Shown in pieces: positions 12,166 through 21,514 of a DNA stretch of 64,000 nucleotides. The translations under genes were made by a program, and so were the position numbers. The stretch is from Cylindrodendrum hubeiense (taxonomy: Eukaryota > Ascomycota > Sordariomycetes > Hypocreales > Nectriaceae), in the NCBI GenBank assembly GCA_014621425.1, contig JAANBB010000060.1:62001-126000 (forward strand). Reading direction: 5' to 3'. Below the pieces are notes generated by a model. The model saw nothing but the letters and a program-made list of their open reading frames with translations. It had not been told where the DNA came from and searched no databases. Each line of letters starts with the position of its first letter. Position 1 is the stretch's first letter.

Positions 12166-13824
12166 TTAGCCATGAGTCTGCCTGATATGGTGGCTCTTCA
12201 TGGTTACAAATGCATCAAAAGCTCGAGGGCCAAGGGTGCTTCCCAACCCCGAGTTCTTCCAGCCAATCCATGCAAGATCCTGAGTATTTTTATTAGCGCC
12301 AATCCACACCATGGGTCTGTCGAAAAGCCGACAGAAGCTAACAAAGAGGATATCTTACCGGGTTAGGGCAGTCGCAGCGGTTGATGAAAACCGTTCCCGC
12401 TTCAATCTCAGCCTCGAGTTCCTCGCCGCGCGCAATATCCTTCGTCCAGATACTGGCGGTAAGGCCATATTCACTGTCATTCATAAGCTTGATAGCCTGC
12501 TCATCGCTTTCGACCTTCATAACTGGGACTAAGATACGATTAGGAATGGAGCTATCTGAAACCTGGGGAGGAAAACGTACTCAAAGGTCCAAATGTCTCG
12601 GCAGTCATGACACTCATTTCATGTGTGACGTTGATCAGAAGGCGCGGCGCAATGTAACTACCAGCCTGGGGCACAGTAGAGAAAGATGCATTGGCCGGTG
12701 TGGCATCCACGGCTCCCTTTTGAAGCGCATCGTCGATCTGTGCCGTGATAGCTTCAACAGCTCCCTTCGAAATAACCGGACCGGTGGTTGTGGATTTATC
12801 TAGTGAGTCACCAAGCTTATAGCTACAAGAAATGTTAGAATGAATTTCATGCAAATCGCCGTCATCGATGTGAAACATGATGGAATGCTACTCTACTCAC
12901 CCCTCAAGCTCACTCTGAAGCTCCCGCACGAAGTCATCGTGAATATCCTGGTGGACATAGACCCTTTCTACTGCACAGCAGCTTTGGCCAGAGTTGAAGA
13001 TGGCACCATCGATGATGTTAGCCGCCGTCCACTTCAGATCGGCGTCAGCCCGGACATAAGCCGGATCCTTGCCACCAAGCTCGAGGTTAACTGGCACAAT
13101 TCTGCCTGCAGTGGCTTCTCTGATGGCCAATCCGCCGGCAGTGGAACCCGTAAAGCATATTTGCTTGATGGCCGGAAGTTTGGCGATCTCCTTGACGGTC
13201 TCTAGGCTGCCGGTGTGAAGAACTTGGAATACATCTGTTGGGAGACCAGCCTTGTCGAATGCCTCCTTGAGGCGGTCTGCAACCTGTGGGGTTTGTGGAG
13301 AAGGCTTAAGAATGACTGCATTACCTGCGAGCAAGGCAGGAAGCAGCGTGTTGATAGTAATCAGGTAAGGGAACTAAAAGCTAGTGTTAGCAATGATCTC
13401 AGAAGTGGGATGCTGTACTTGCGTTCCATGCGGAGACAATCAGAACAGGTCCGACGGACTCCTTGCTGATCCACCTCCTGAATCCGGGCTCATCCTGACC
13501 AGGCAAATGTGCTAGTGCCTCAGAAGCAATTTCTAGAAGGTAGTCTGCGCGCTTTCGCATGGTGTCAATTTCAGCACCGGCAAATTTAATGGGCCGGCCC
13601 ATCTGTACGCTTAGCTCCTGGGCCAGCTGGTCTTTGATGCCAGCTAGAACATCCAGTGCTTTAACAACAAGCGCCTTACGCTCATCTAGTGAGGTTTTAC
13701 GATAGCTCTGGAAGGCGGCATGGGCTCGATCGACGCTGGCACGCGCTTCCTCAACGGAAGCGCCTGGGCACTCGAAGATGACTTGCCCAGAAGATGGGGA
13801 GATGGTCCGAATGGCGTTCGACAT
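12166..13824 (-). CDS. NAD(P)-dependent aldehyde dehydrogenase
   Basis: Oxidises an aldehyde to its acid. Five exons: 13824-13423, 13373-12901, 12822-12581, 12528-12359 and 12279-12166; introns of 49, 78, 52 and 79 bp, all phase-consistent, giving 466 residues. An in-frame ATG at 13881 would add 19 residues. Family landmarks: AWNFPY at the first splice, KPSPQTP (Lys157), FTGST (208-212), the NLELGGKDP glutamate (Glu232) and FNSGQSCCA, where Cys266 sits at the catalytic position. The C-terminus has PDLAW-G-KNSG. The length is typical. The first intron uses a GC donor (GCAAGT). The gene lies head-to-tail with a glutamine amidotransferase and near a glutamine-synthetase-like gene, which makes a gamma-glutamyl-aminoaldehyde (PuuC-like) substrate plausible. 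That is an inference from neighbours, because the protein itself only shows the superfamily. Confidence 0.9.
13374..13422 (-). other. GC-AG intron in the aldehyde dehydrogenase gene
   Basis: 49-bp intron beginning GCAAGT and ending TTTTAG, with GCTAAC inside as likely branch site. Splicing joins AWN directly to FPYL, a conserved junction in aldehyde dehydrogenases. No GT donor nearby keeps that motif and the frame. Confidence 0.75.
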
Positions 13825-14273
13825 TTTGTAAATAGGTGGTTCTTGAGAAGACTGAAAACCCGAGATCGAAATTGATGGCATCAATCAAGGCTGGAGGGTA
13901 TGGAGAGGACCTGACGTAACTTATAGCCCCCCTCCCTCCGCTCTGGGGGTCGGCGAGCTTGCATTAGCACAGCCGCTTGGATACGCGAGCCGCGCCTGCG
14001 AGACGTGGGTCAGGAAGCCGCCCAAGCTGATTAGGAAATTACAGAGATAAGCGGCTACAATCTCAAGCTAAGCCAAGTCAATCATTATGCAGGAGAAAAC
14101 AGTACTCAGCATAGCGCTATCGTGTTTGGGTTGCTCGTAGTGTGCCACTGCGCGGCTCTCTGGTCGCCAACCTCCCAGTTGGGTAATCAACTATGCATCG
14201 CTGCGCTTACAACTCATTGAATTTATGTGCAGATTTGACAACGTGAATTGTTTAATTTGTAAAAAGTTTTAAT
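13825..14273. promoter_or_regulatory. Promoter region of the aldehyde dehydrogenase gene
   Basis: 449 bp between the stop of the amidotransferase gene and the aldehyde dehydrogenase start, both on the minus strand. No other gene is visible. It should contain the terminator of the first and promoter of the second; no specific site is assigned. Confidence 0.4.
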
Positions 14274-15151
14274 CTATGATAGGAGGAGGTTCCAAATGGT
14301 CGTGGCAACCAAGACTCCGTCTTGTTGTTGCTGAGCTCTGGCCATGCCATCCTCAAACATCGCGTCATCGAAAACCTTTTGGTTGTGTCTGGTTTCCAGA
14401 ATATTGGACATGATGAATTCGTCAAACTCGGGATGCGCCTGGAAAGAGATGAGGCGACCGGCCTGGTAAAGTCCTTGAATTTCACACTTAGGGCTGCTGC
14501 CCAGGCACACCAGTCCCTCGGGGACTTCTAGAACTGCATCTCGGTGCATTTGATGAAGACCCTAGGATGGCCGTTAGCAGAGCACGAATGCAGAATGTGA
14601 TGCAAGATCTTACCAGTGATGGGACTCCAAGCAATTTCTGGCCTTCCTCACTGAGGTCGATCTTATTAACAGATAGTTCCCACCCTCCTGGGCTGACCCC
14701 GACTTTCGCCCCAAGCGCGCGACCAATAATTTGATGCCCGAAGCAAATGCCTACAACTGGGATCTTTGTCGTCGTAAGGACCTTTTTGACGAACTCAACA
14801 AGTGAGACAATCCAAGCATCGTCGGCAAAGGCAGTGTGTTCTGTCAAGTTGAAAATTAGCCAATATTCCCTCATTCCTGGAGAAAGCCATGAGGAATCTA
14901 GAGATCCCATGAGACGTACTGCTTCCCGTCAACCAAAGTCCGTCAATCTCGTCGACATTTGGGAATGATTGATTTGCAACGACGTCCCACTTAGTAATGT
15001 CTAGTTGAACATCGCTGCCCTTGGGGCCCAGATCTTTTTGGCCCTTTGTCAAGAGCTGACGGAAAACCTCGCTATACGGGCCGCGGGCTTCTAGGACTGG
15101 TGCAACAGGCGTATCGCATTCTAGCACCGCAAGGCGAAATGTGCGAGTCAT
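14274..15151 (-). CDS. Class I glutamine amidotransferase-like protein
   Basis: Three exons: 15151-14920, 14840-14614 and 14561-14274; introns of 79 and 52 bp with GTACGT and GTAAGA donors, phase-consistent, 248 residues. The start ATG at 15151 gives MTRTFRLAVLECD. The catalytic triad is visible: nucleophile Cys110 in GICFGHQIIGRALG, His196 and Glu198 in SFQAHPEFD. The length fits free-standing fungal amidotransferases of the GMP-synthase-like (YLR126C) type, which hydrolyse a gamma-glutamyl amide bond; their native substrates are poorly defined. It lies between an aldehyde dehydrogenase (same strand) and a divergent glutamine-synthetase-like gene. In bacteria a GATase-family hydrolase paired with such a ligase removes glutamate from gamma-glutamylated amine intermediates, so that role is proposed here, not shown. 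Confidence 0.85.
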
Positions 15152-15873
15152 TTTGGTCTGGACTGTGATAAGAATTGACGTGGGCGTTAAATTTGGCAAC
15201 CTGGAAACAATTCAAACACGATGTAATCCTGGCTACAACAAGGGATGCCCGCCTTGCGACCTATATGCCCACGGGATCAAGCCTCCAGCAGATTAATGGT
15301 AGCCGCTGTGCCTGAGAGCGCGGTAATGTCACTATCTCCCCCTCACGATTAGGGAGCCGCGATGGCGGAAACGACGCTTATTGGGTTCTCAACTCGGTCC
15401 GCCGTTGCCGCGACTCCACATCGTGTAGATAGTGCGCTTTAGCTTCCCTCGCAAGCCTCGTGACTCGAGATGTCAGCCTTCGTATCGATAATCGCGCCTT
15501 ACTGATAGGATCCACATGTAATCCACTACTCCATGATTTTCCCGTCTCAGTTCGTGGGGTATGAGCTGAACTACCACAGGCACATGAAGTCTTGGCCGAA
15601 TGGCGCAAAGGCTCGAATCATCTTGGGACCGCGCGGTACGGGATGTATAGCAGAAGGATATTGAGATGTCATTGTCACTCATGAATCACGTGTTGTCGCG
15701 GTAGAAGTCACTTTCAAGAGACCCAATTTCAATGAGAGTTAAAAGAGACCGCGATCCCTCTCTCATATGTGTGTATCGTGGAGTAGAAGAACCAATTTTC
15801 TAAACAGTCAATATCCAATTCTCGGCCCAACAGCTCCTTCAAGTCTTCGTCGCCTTCAAATCATTCATCCATC
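15152..15873. promoter_or_regulatory. Divergent promoter between amidotransferase and glutamine-synthetase-like genes, with GATA motifs
   Basis: 722-bp bidirectional intergenic region. HGATAR-type motifs occur on the plus strand at 15166-15171 (TGATAA), 15427-15432 (AGATAG), 15486-15491 (CGATAA) and 15503-15508 (TGATAG). GATA factors such as AreA/NIT2 control nitrogen catabolism in ascomycetes, so nitrogen regulation of the two genes is plausible. The motif is short and occurs often by chance. Confidence 0.4.
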
Positions 15874-17531
15874 ATGGCAGCAACCCTTGAGAACATCGCC
15901 GAGTTGCTGAAGAATGACATCAAAGTCAAAGTCGCGGGTGTAGATGCTGACGGTATTCTCCGCGGAAAGATTATGGCCAAGGAAAAGTTCCTATCCAGTG
16001 TCAAGTCTGGCTTTGGATTCAGCTCCGCCGTCTTCGGTTGGGACATGCACGATGCCTTGTTCACAAATGGCGTCGGAATGTCATCTGAAGGTGGTGGGTA
16101 TGCCGACTTTATCGCAGTTCCAGACTTGACGAGCTTCCGCAGGATACCATGGGAAAACAACATTCCTTTCTTTCTGCTCCATTTTTTGTCTGAGAACAAG
16201 CCGGTCGTTGCTTGTCCTCGAGGGATGACCAAGTCAATCGTGAAAAAACTAAGCCAAGAAAACTTCAAGGCTTGGGCTGGAGGTGAGATTCGATCTGGGT
16301 GGAAAACTGACACCTAATGCTGACGTCGTTTTAATCATAGTCGAACTTGAATTTGTGAACTTCCAGACCCCAACTGAGGACGGGTATGGCCTAGAAAGCA
16401 GCCGACCAAACCTGGCCAAATTCTTAGTGAACAACTCGCCAAAGGCATTGAGGCCACTAACAGAGGGAATGTTTGGCTACAGCATCACACGGCCAGTTGC
16501 ATCAAAAGATTATTTCCACGATGTGTTTGATCAAAGCGCGGAATTCAGCTGCAATGTGGAAGGATGGCATACTGAGAGTGGCCCTGGAGTTTTTGAAGCA
16601 GTATGGGTCTCTTACTGAATAAAATAAAGCTTCTTAATGATACTAACGGCATTTACAGGCATTGATAGTCCAAGAAGTCGCGGAAATGGCTGATAGAGCC
16701 AGTCTTTTTAAGTAAGCGACTTTTCACCACTCCCAACGTATAAATGTATTGACATCTGCTAGGTTACTGACTAAGTCCATTGGCATTGGACATGGAGTCA
16801 CTCCATGTTTTATGGCAAAGCCTCTGCATGGGATGCCCGGGAACTCTGGGCATATTCACGTTTCGTTGACTGACGAGGCGGGAAAGAACCTCTTCGCTCG
16901 AGAGGAGCGCAACCCCTCCGCACGATGGCCCGACCTTGAGCACCTGTCCGATATCGGCTACCACTTTCTAGCGGGTGTGTTAGATGCGCTACCTGACATC
17001 ATGCCAATGCTTGCCCCGACCATCAATTCATACAAGCGGTTCGTCGAGAATTTCTGGGCGCCAGTAGCGATTACGTGGGGAAATGAGGACCGCCTTTCTT
17101 CTATTCGCCTTATCACACCGCCAGTCTGCAAACCCAGCGCTGTGCGGCTCGAAATTCGTATTCCAGGGGCAGATCTACACCCGCATTATGCCCTAAGTGC
17201 CATCTTTGGTGCAGGTCTCCGTGGCATCCAGAAGAAATTGGACATCACAGTGCCCCCGTCATCGGCAAGAACAGCCGAAGATGGTAAACCAACACTGCTG
17301 GCAAACACTTTGGAGAAGGCAGTGGAGAGATTCTCAGCTCCGACAAGTGTGGCACGGGAGATATTTGAGGAGGGCTTCGTGGACTTTTATGCAGCCACCA
17401 GGCAGCATGAGCTCCGGCTCTGGAGAGAAGCTGTGACTGACTGGTGAGATTACCCTGTTCACACTTAAGGTCCAATATATACTAACTCGAAGCTTCATAG
17501 GGAGTTTAACCGATACATTGAGACTGTATAA
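15874..17531 (+). CDS. Glutamine-synthetase-like ligase (FluG/PuuA-type gamma-glutamyl-amine ligase)
   Basis: ATP-dependent ligase of the glutamine synthetase fold. Five exons: 15874-16282, 16341-16600, 16659-16711, 16763-17443 and 17501-17531; introns of 58, 58, 51 and 57 bp, all phase-consistent, 477 residues. The N-terminal beta-grasp region begins near residue 15 (VKVAGVDADGILRGK). The catalytic domain shows VELEFVNF, HGMPGNSGHIHVSL (nucleotide/glutamate site), NFWAPVAITWGNEDR and RLEIRIPGADLHPHYALSA (C-terminal substrate arginines). It lacks the features of the short eukaryotic assimilatory enzyme and is closer to the bacterial type used by PuuA, IpuC and TdnQ, which glutamylate amines. 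The divergent amidotransferase and nearby aldehyde dehydrogenase support an amine-catabolic role. The amine is unknown. Confidence 0.9.
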
Positions 17532-18053
17532 TGATGACAATAGGGAGTGGTTCAGAATCATATATTCCATCAAATCAATCCATATTCTTACTTCAATCCA
17601 ATCGTGAAACTACTTTGCGCACGTGTCCCTGGAGCGTACAAGCTATCCGGAATGTGAGAGTCATGCTATGATTAGTTATTGTTGATTTGGCTCAAATATT
17701 CCCTTGCGAAGCGATGATATGATTCATTGTCAGAATGTATAAAGGTTCCTCTGCGTGCAAATAGCAATACTCTTTAGAGGATAATCAGTCGCAAACAGGG
17801 AGAGGGTATTATGTCTACTGAAGCTAAGGACAAAGGCCTTTATTTATCGACATGAGCAAGATATGAGAGGTACATTTTGACAGGTGAGGAACAAAGAAGA
17901 AATGGATTTAAGAATATGGAACAAAGAATGCTTCGTGAACAGAAAATGAGTATTTATGCAGTCGAATAAGTGAGATTTGTCCTTTTTTACATCACCTTTT
18001 TCAAGAGCGTTCGAATTTCACCTTTCACAAGGTTGATCTACTTCAGTTCCACG
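17532..18053. other. Intergenic, no gene seen
   Basis: 522 bp downstream of the glutamine-synthetase-like gene, AT-rich, without a supportable ORF. Confidence 0.4.
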
Positions 18054-18743
18054 ATGCCTAATCAAATCCCAGAACTCTTAACGTCTCCTGGACGACCACT
18101 ATGTCTGTGCCTGGAGCACTTTCTTGAGTTTGCGAAGCGATATTATCTGCAACTTGATGCATGTGGTTGTCCTCCCGATGTTCCACTACAGCTCACTGGA
18201 AGGACAAAGACCAAAGCTAAAGCAAAGAAGACACTCGTACTGCCGACTCGAGTACAGCCCAAACGAGAAGTCAAGGACAAGAATATCAAGCCCGAGGTCG
18301 AGGTTCAAACCCGAAAAAAACGCCGAAATCGCACAGAAATTGCCGGCTCAGCACAGAAAAGACAACGGATTTGTGGCAATCCCGACACAATATCCCGGCA
18401 AGATTCAAAACCTTTGGTCGAAATGAGGATCCAACAGCTCAAAGAGTTAGTCTGCCAAGAAGTACAGCTCAGTCGGGGAAATGGAAGTTGCCTATATGGA
18501 AGTGAGCCATGGAGTTGTAGGCATTGCAGATTCCGACGGGCTCAGGAAACAGAGGAACTTGGGTCAAAGGGCTGGAACCATTCGAGGGGGACAGCGCCAG
18601 TTGCTGGTATGGAGACCTCGGGGATTTCACTTGATATCTCGTCGTGGAACTATTTGCAATCTCTCCAACTAAATACATTTCGGTTCGGAGACCTTTCGTT
18701 TATTGTTGATTTTTGCGAGGAGGTAATGGTTTTGATAATATAG
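18054..18743 (+). CDS. Hypothetical small basic protein
   Basis: Open frame of about 229 codons from the ATG at 18054; an upstream in-frame ATG at 17970 exists but adds a hydrophobic, unlikely leader. The first 60 residues contain Cys/Leu-rich LCLCLEHFLEFAKRYY and CGCPP. A strongly basic stretch follows (KTKAKAKK, RKKRRNR), suggesting nucleic-acid contact or nuclear targeting. The C-terminal part is less convincing, and an intron ending near 18530 could switch frame. I recognise no family. Confidence 0.35.
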   Translation: MPNQIPELLTSPGRPLCLCLEHFLEFAKRYYLQLDACGCPPDVPLQLTGRTKTKAKAKKTLVLPTRVQPKREVKDKNIKPEVEVQTRKKRRNRTEIAGSAQKRQRICGNPDTISRQDSKPLVEMRIQQLKELVCQEVQLSRGNGSCLYGSEPWSCRHCRFRRAQETEELGSKGWNHSRGTAPVAGMETSGISLDISSWNYLQSLQLNTFRFGDLSFIVDFCEEVMVLII

Positions 18744-19036
18744 ACGAGTGTAGGTTTTTTTGCAATGTACCGCCATTTGAATTTATGAATCGTTCACTCA
18801 AATAGCATCTCTTCCACGCTCCCATGTCTTATTACTGGTTCTAGCGACACTCTTTCGCAGTTAAACCTGCCAAGTTGCGAAATTGGGCTGCTTAGAAAAA
18901 TCATTGCCGTTTTTTTAGCAGCTTGTTTGGAAACATGGCGAATGATGTTCTCGAAATTTTGTCGAACTCCCGATTTGAACATGGATGGATGTTTTGATAA
19001 ATGACCAGGGTATGTGTGCATGGTAATAATAAAACG

Positions 19037-19378
19037 TTATTCCTTTCGGGGCTCCTCTTGGGATTCCTCTCGGTTCTTTGTTCCACTGGGATACACAAGT
19101 GTTGTCACCCCTAGGAGAATAGAAAGAGGGAACGGTAGAGGGACGGCGGGATTGGTGATGAGGGCCATTGCCATGGTCTGTTTCATTTGCTGGCGGGCGG
19201 CAGGATCTGTAATCTCCTGGCCTTGTTCCTGTGAAGAACTGTTGCTCGAGTTACTCCCGGAAGGTCCAGCCCTGCGAGCTCCTCTTGTTCCCCTCTTCCG
19301 GGGCGTAAACGGTTTGCCCCTTTGGTTAGGGCTTGAGTTTCGTGTGGCTCTGGGATTTTCGCGTGATGAGTTGTTCAT
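19037..19378 (-). CDS. Hypothetical small basic Ser/Arg-rich protein
   Basis: 113-codon frame from the ATG at 19378 (18 more codons are open upstream to an alternative ATG). It is rich in Arg, Ser and Asn (PRKRGTRGARRAGPSG, SSNSSSQEQ), then has a hydrophobic segment. No domain. It is converging with the hypothetical gene at 18054-18743. It may be a real small gene or a chance frame. Confidence 0.3.
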   Translation of the reverse strand: MNNSSRENPRATRNSSPNQRGKPFTPRKRGTRGARRAGPSGSNSSNSSSQEQGQEITDPAARQQMKQTMAMALITNPAVPLPFPLSILLGVTTLVYPSGTKNREESQEEPRKE

Positions 19379-21173
19379 GATGGATGGTGTTTTGAGTGAT
19401 TTGAGGCTCTTCTCGTTACAATGAAGGTTCAAATGGATTTGGGTGGCATTTATTATTTATACGCATTTCGAACGACCCCCTGGGAAAGGAGGTGTTGGTG
19501 GTCCGATTCTCATTTGAAGGCGAAATGTACCTATTCGTGTCTCGGTTTGGTTTCGCATGCTAGAGGAGGTGTATCACCACGTGGTAGTTTGTCACCTCCT
19601 GGCTACGAATACCTGTCGCAGGCACCGTGGAATATTACTGAGCGACAGCAACCATGTAGCAATCAAACAACCTCTATCATTTTATCGTGTCATTTAGGGC
19701 TGGCTGGGGGTTCGACTGCGACGTTACTACTCAGGAGAAAGCGTTCTGTCGGGAGACTCGAAGCGTTCGGGTTAAAACATCGGCGCCTAATTTTTAGAGT
19801 GCATGAGCGCTACTGGCCCAAGCGCACCATAATATCCAAAGGGAAATGTTGTGCAAGCGAAGTTTGGGTTGGAAACAGCAGAGGAACTGAGTTCTTCGCA
19901 TATGAAACACTTCCTACCTTGTCGGTGGTACGATTGTGTAAGGTTGCCAGACAAGTGGTAACATGTGGCTTGCCCAACAGAAGGCAATGGAAAAATGGAA
20001 AACTTTGAATCGTTTGACCACCTGCAATGGAGAATGTCAAACCTGTTTTCCGCGAGGGACGTCGACTCCCTCCCTGTTGCCATCGATATCGACGCTGGTT
20101 TAGAAGCGGTGAAAGCCTCCAAACATGCTTGCCTCAAAAAGGATAGCCTTCGGACACTTCTGAACTTTAATGTAGTCAAAAAGCACATCCGTGACCAACT
20201 TCAATGGTCTTTACGGTCTAGCATGGAGATCAACAGGAAGCCATGATGGGCGCCGACCCGCTCGGCCAGGCTTAACGCTGCACAGTTGAGCACGGTCCGC
20301 GAAGGGCCAACGTCATTGCCACCGATAACAGGAGGGGTCCTTATCAGATGAACAAAAGTTGCCCCTCCAGCCAGCAGAGGAGCGGGGTTCCGAAGACCAG
20401 ACAAGCCCCGACCCAGCGGCGCGGATTATGCGTCGGCAAACTCGCCAACAAGTGCCCCAGCGATGCCTTAGTGTGATGTACGAGCAAAGTATGTGATTTG
20501 AGCAGGGCTACGGAGCACAGTACATGTACAGTGCAGTCGGCCTATTTCCTGCAGCACGAGTTACATGCATCGCATTTGACAGGAGGGCAAGGTTCCCTGG
20601 AGTTCCGTCTGCAAGTGCCAACGCGCGTGCCCTGTGACGCCGCGAGATTGATGCGCTTAGAACCTCCGGGACGAACCACCCCGTAGACACCACCCCGTAC
20701 ATAGACACCACCCCGTAGACATCGTACGGAGACTAACCATCGCCGGATCGTCACCTGAGTGCGGACGCTAGAACCCTCAGACCAGCGACAAGCCGGTTTC
20801 TGAGGGGTAGTCGACCGAGTGTGGCAGCGCCTTCTTCGCTGGCGTGTCCGGCAGTTGAACGCCCAGATCCAGGTGTCAAGGTCCGGCCTGGATCATGGTG
20901 CCTGCGTGTCATCCACGATTCGACTCCTTCATGGTCATCCCCAGAAGGTTCGAGACAGCCCACGGAGATCCCTTATCTCGGACACATCTCGTACCACCAC
21001 CCGCGATCGTAAGTGGCTCGGGCGGGATCAGGACACCTCCAGCCCGCTAAGCTGGCGCCAAAATCACTCAGATGCTGCACGCGGCCTCGTGCTCTCCACC
21101 GGGCCTTTCACAGATTGCCAACCGTGGTCCAACTCACTGCCCCTCATCGCGAGGTGGGGGCGTCTAGAACTCG
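19379..21173. other. Intergenic upstream of metallothionein, no gene seen
   Basis: About 1.8 kb with several overlapping short frames on both strands (up to 195 codons) but no domain or plausible splice structure. Three near-copies of ACCACCCCGTA(G/C)A occur near 20675-20720. Confidence 0.35.
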
Positions 21174-21205
21174 CAGAAAGCCCGCAACCACACAGAAAGC
21201 CCGCA
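21174..21205 (+). promoter_or_regulatory. 13-bp direct repeat upstream of metallothionein
   Basis: CAGAAAGCCCGCA occurs twice, at 21174-21186 and 21193-21205, about 25-60 bp upstream of the TATA box of the metallothionein gene. Position and duplication suggest a factor-binding element, possibly metal-responsive; no known site is matched. Confidence 0.45.
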
Positions 21206-21230
21206 TTCCTCCGATCAGCCGGGGCTCGTC

Positions 21231-21237
21231 TATATAA
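21231..21237 (+). promoter_or_regulatory. TATA box of metallothionein gene
   Basis: TATATAA, 131 bp upstream of the ATG at 21368, in an otherwise GC-rich promoter. Strong TATA boxes suit inducible stress genes. Confidence 0.65.
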
Positions 21238-21367
21238 GGCCATGCATCGTCCTGCAACAGGGGACTTCTCCTTCCTCACCAAGACATTCATCTCAGAAAC
21301 AACTTCCAACCCACCTTCAACAAACTTCTTTTAGGTTTTACCTTTCCCCCCCAAAACAACAATCATC

Positions 21368-21514
21368 ATGTCTGGCGACTGCGGATGCTCCGGTGCCACT
21401 AGCTGCAGCTGCGGCTCCACCTGTTAGTCAACCACCATTCCCTCTGAAAGAGCTTGTCGTCTGGGATGTGAAGCTGACAACTTAGGCTCAGGCTCTTGCT
21501 CCGGCTGCAAGTAA
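21368..21514 (+). CDS. Copper-type metallothionein, 27 residues
   Basis: Very short two-exon gene: 21368-21422 and 21486-21514, with a 63-bp intron (donor GTTAGT, GCTGAC branch, acceptor CTTAG). The product has 27 residues with seven cysteines at 5, 7, 13, 15, 19, 23 and 26, otherwise almost only Gly and Ser, starting MSGDCGCSGATSC. Length, cysteine count and the DCGCSGA-SC-CG order match the known Neurospora-type fungal copper metallothionein. It would bind Cu(I) through cysteine thiolates in the cytosol, buffering metal and oxidative stress. The spacing of the last three cysteines is looser than in the Neurospora protein. A clear TATA box and a 13-bp direct repeat lie upstream, consistent with inducible expression. 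Confidence 0.9.

Noticed and set aside
12166..17531. Interpretation as a secondary-metabolite cluster
   Set aside because: No polyketide synthase, peptide synthetase, terpene synthase or tailoring set is present; the three enzymes fit amine catabolism better.
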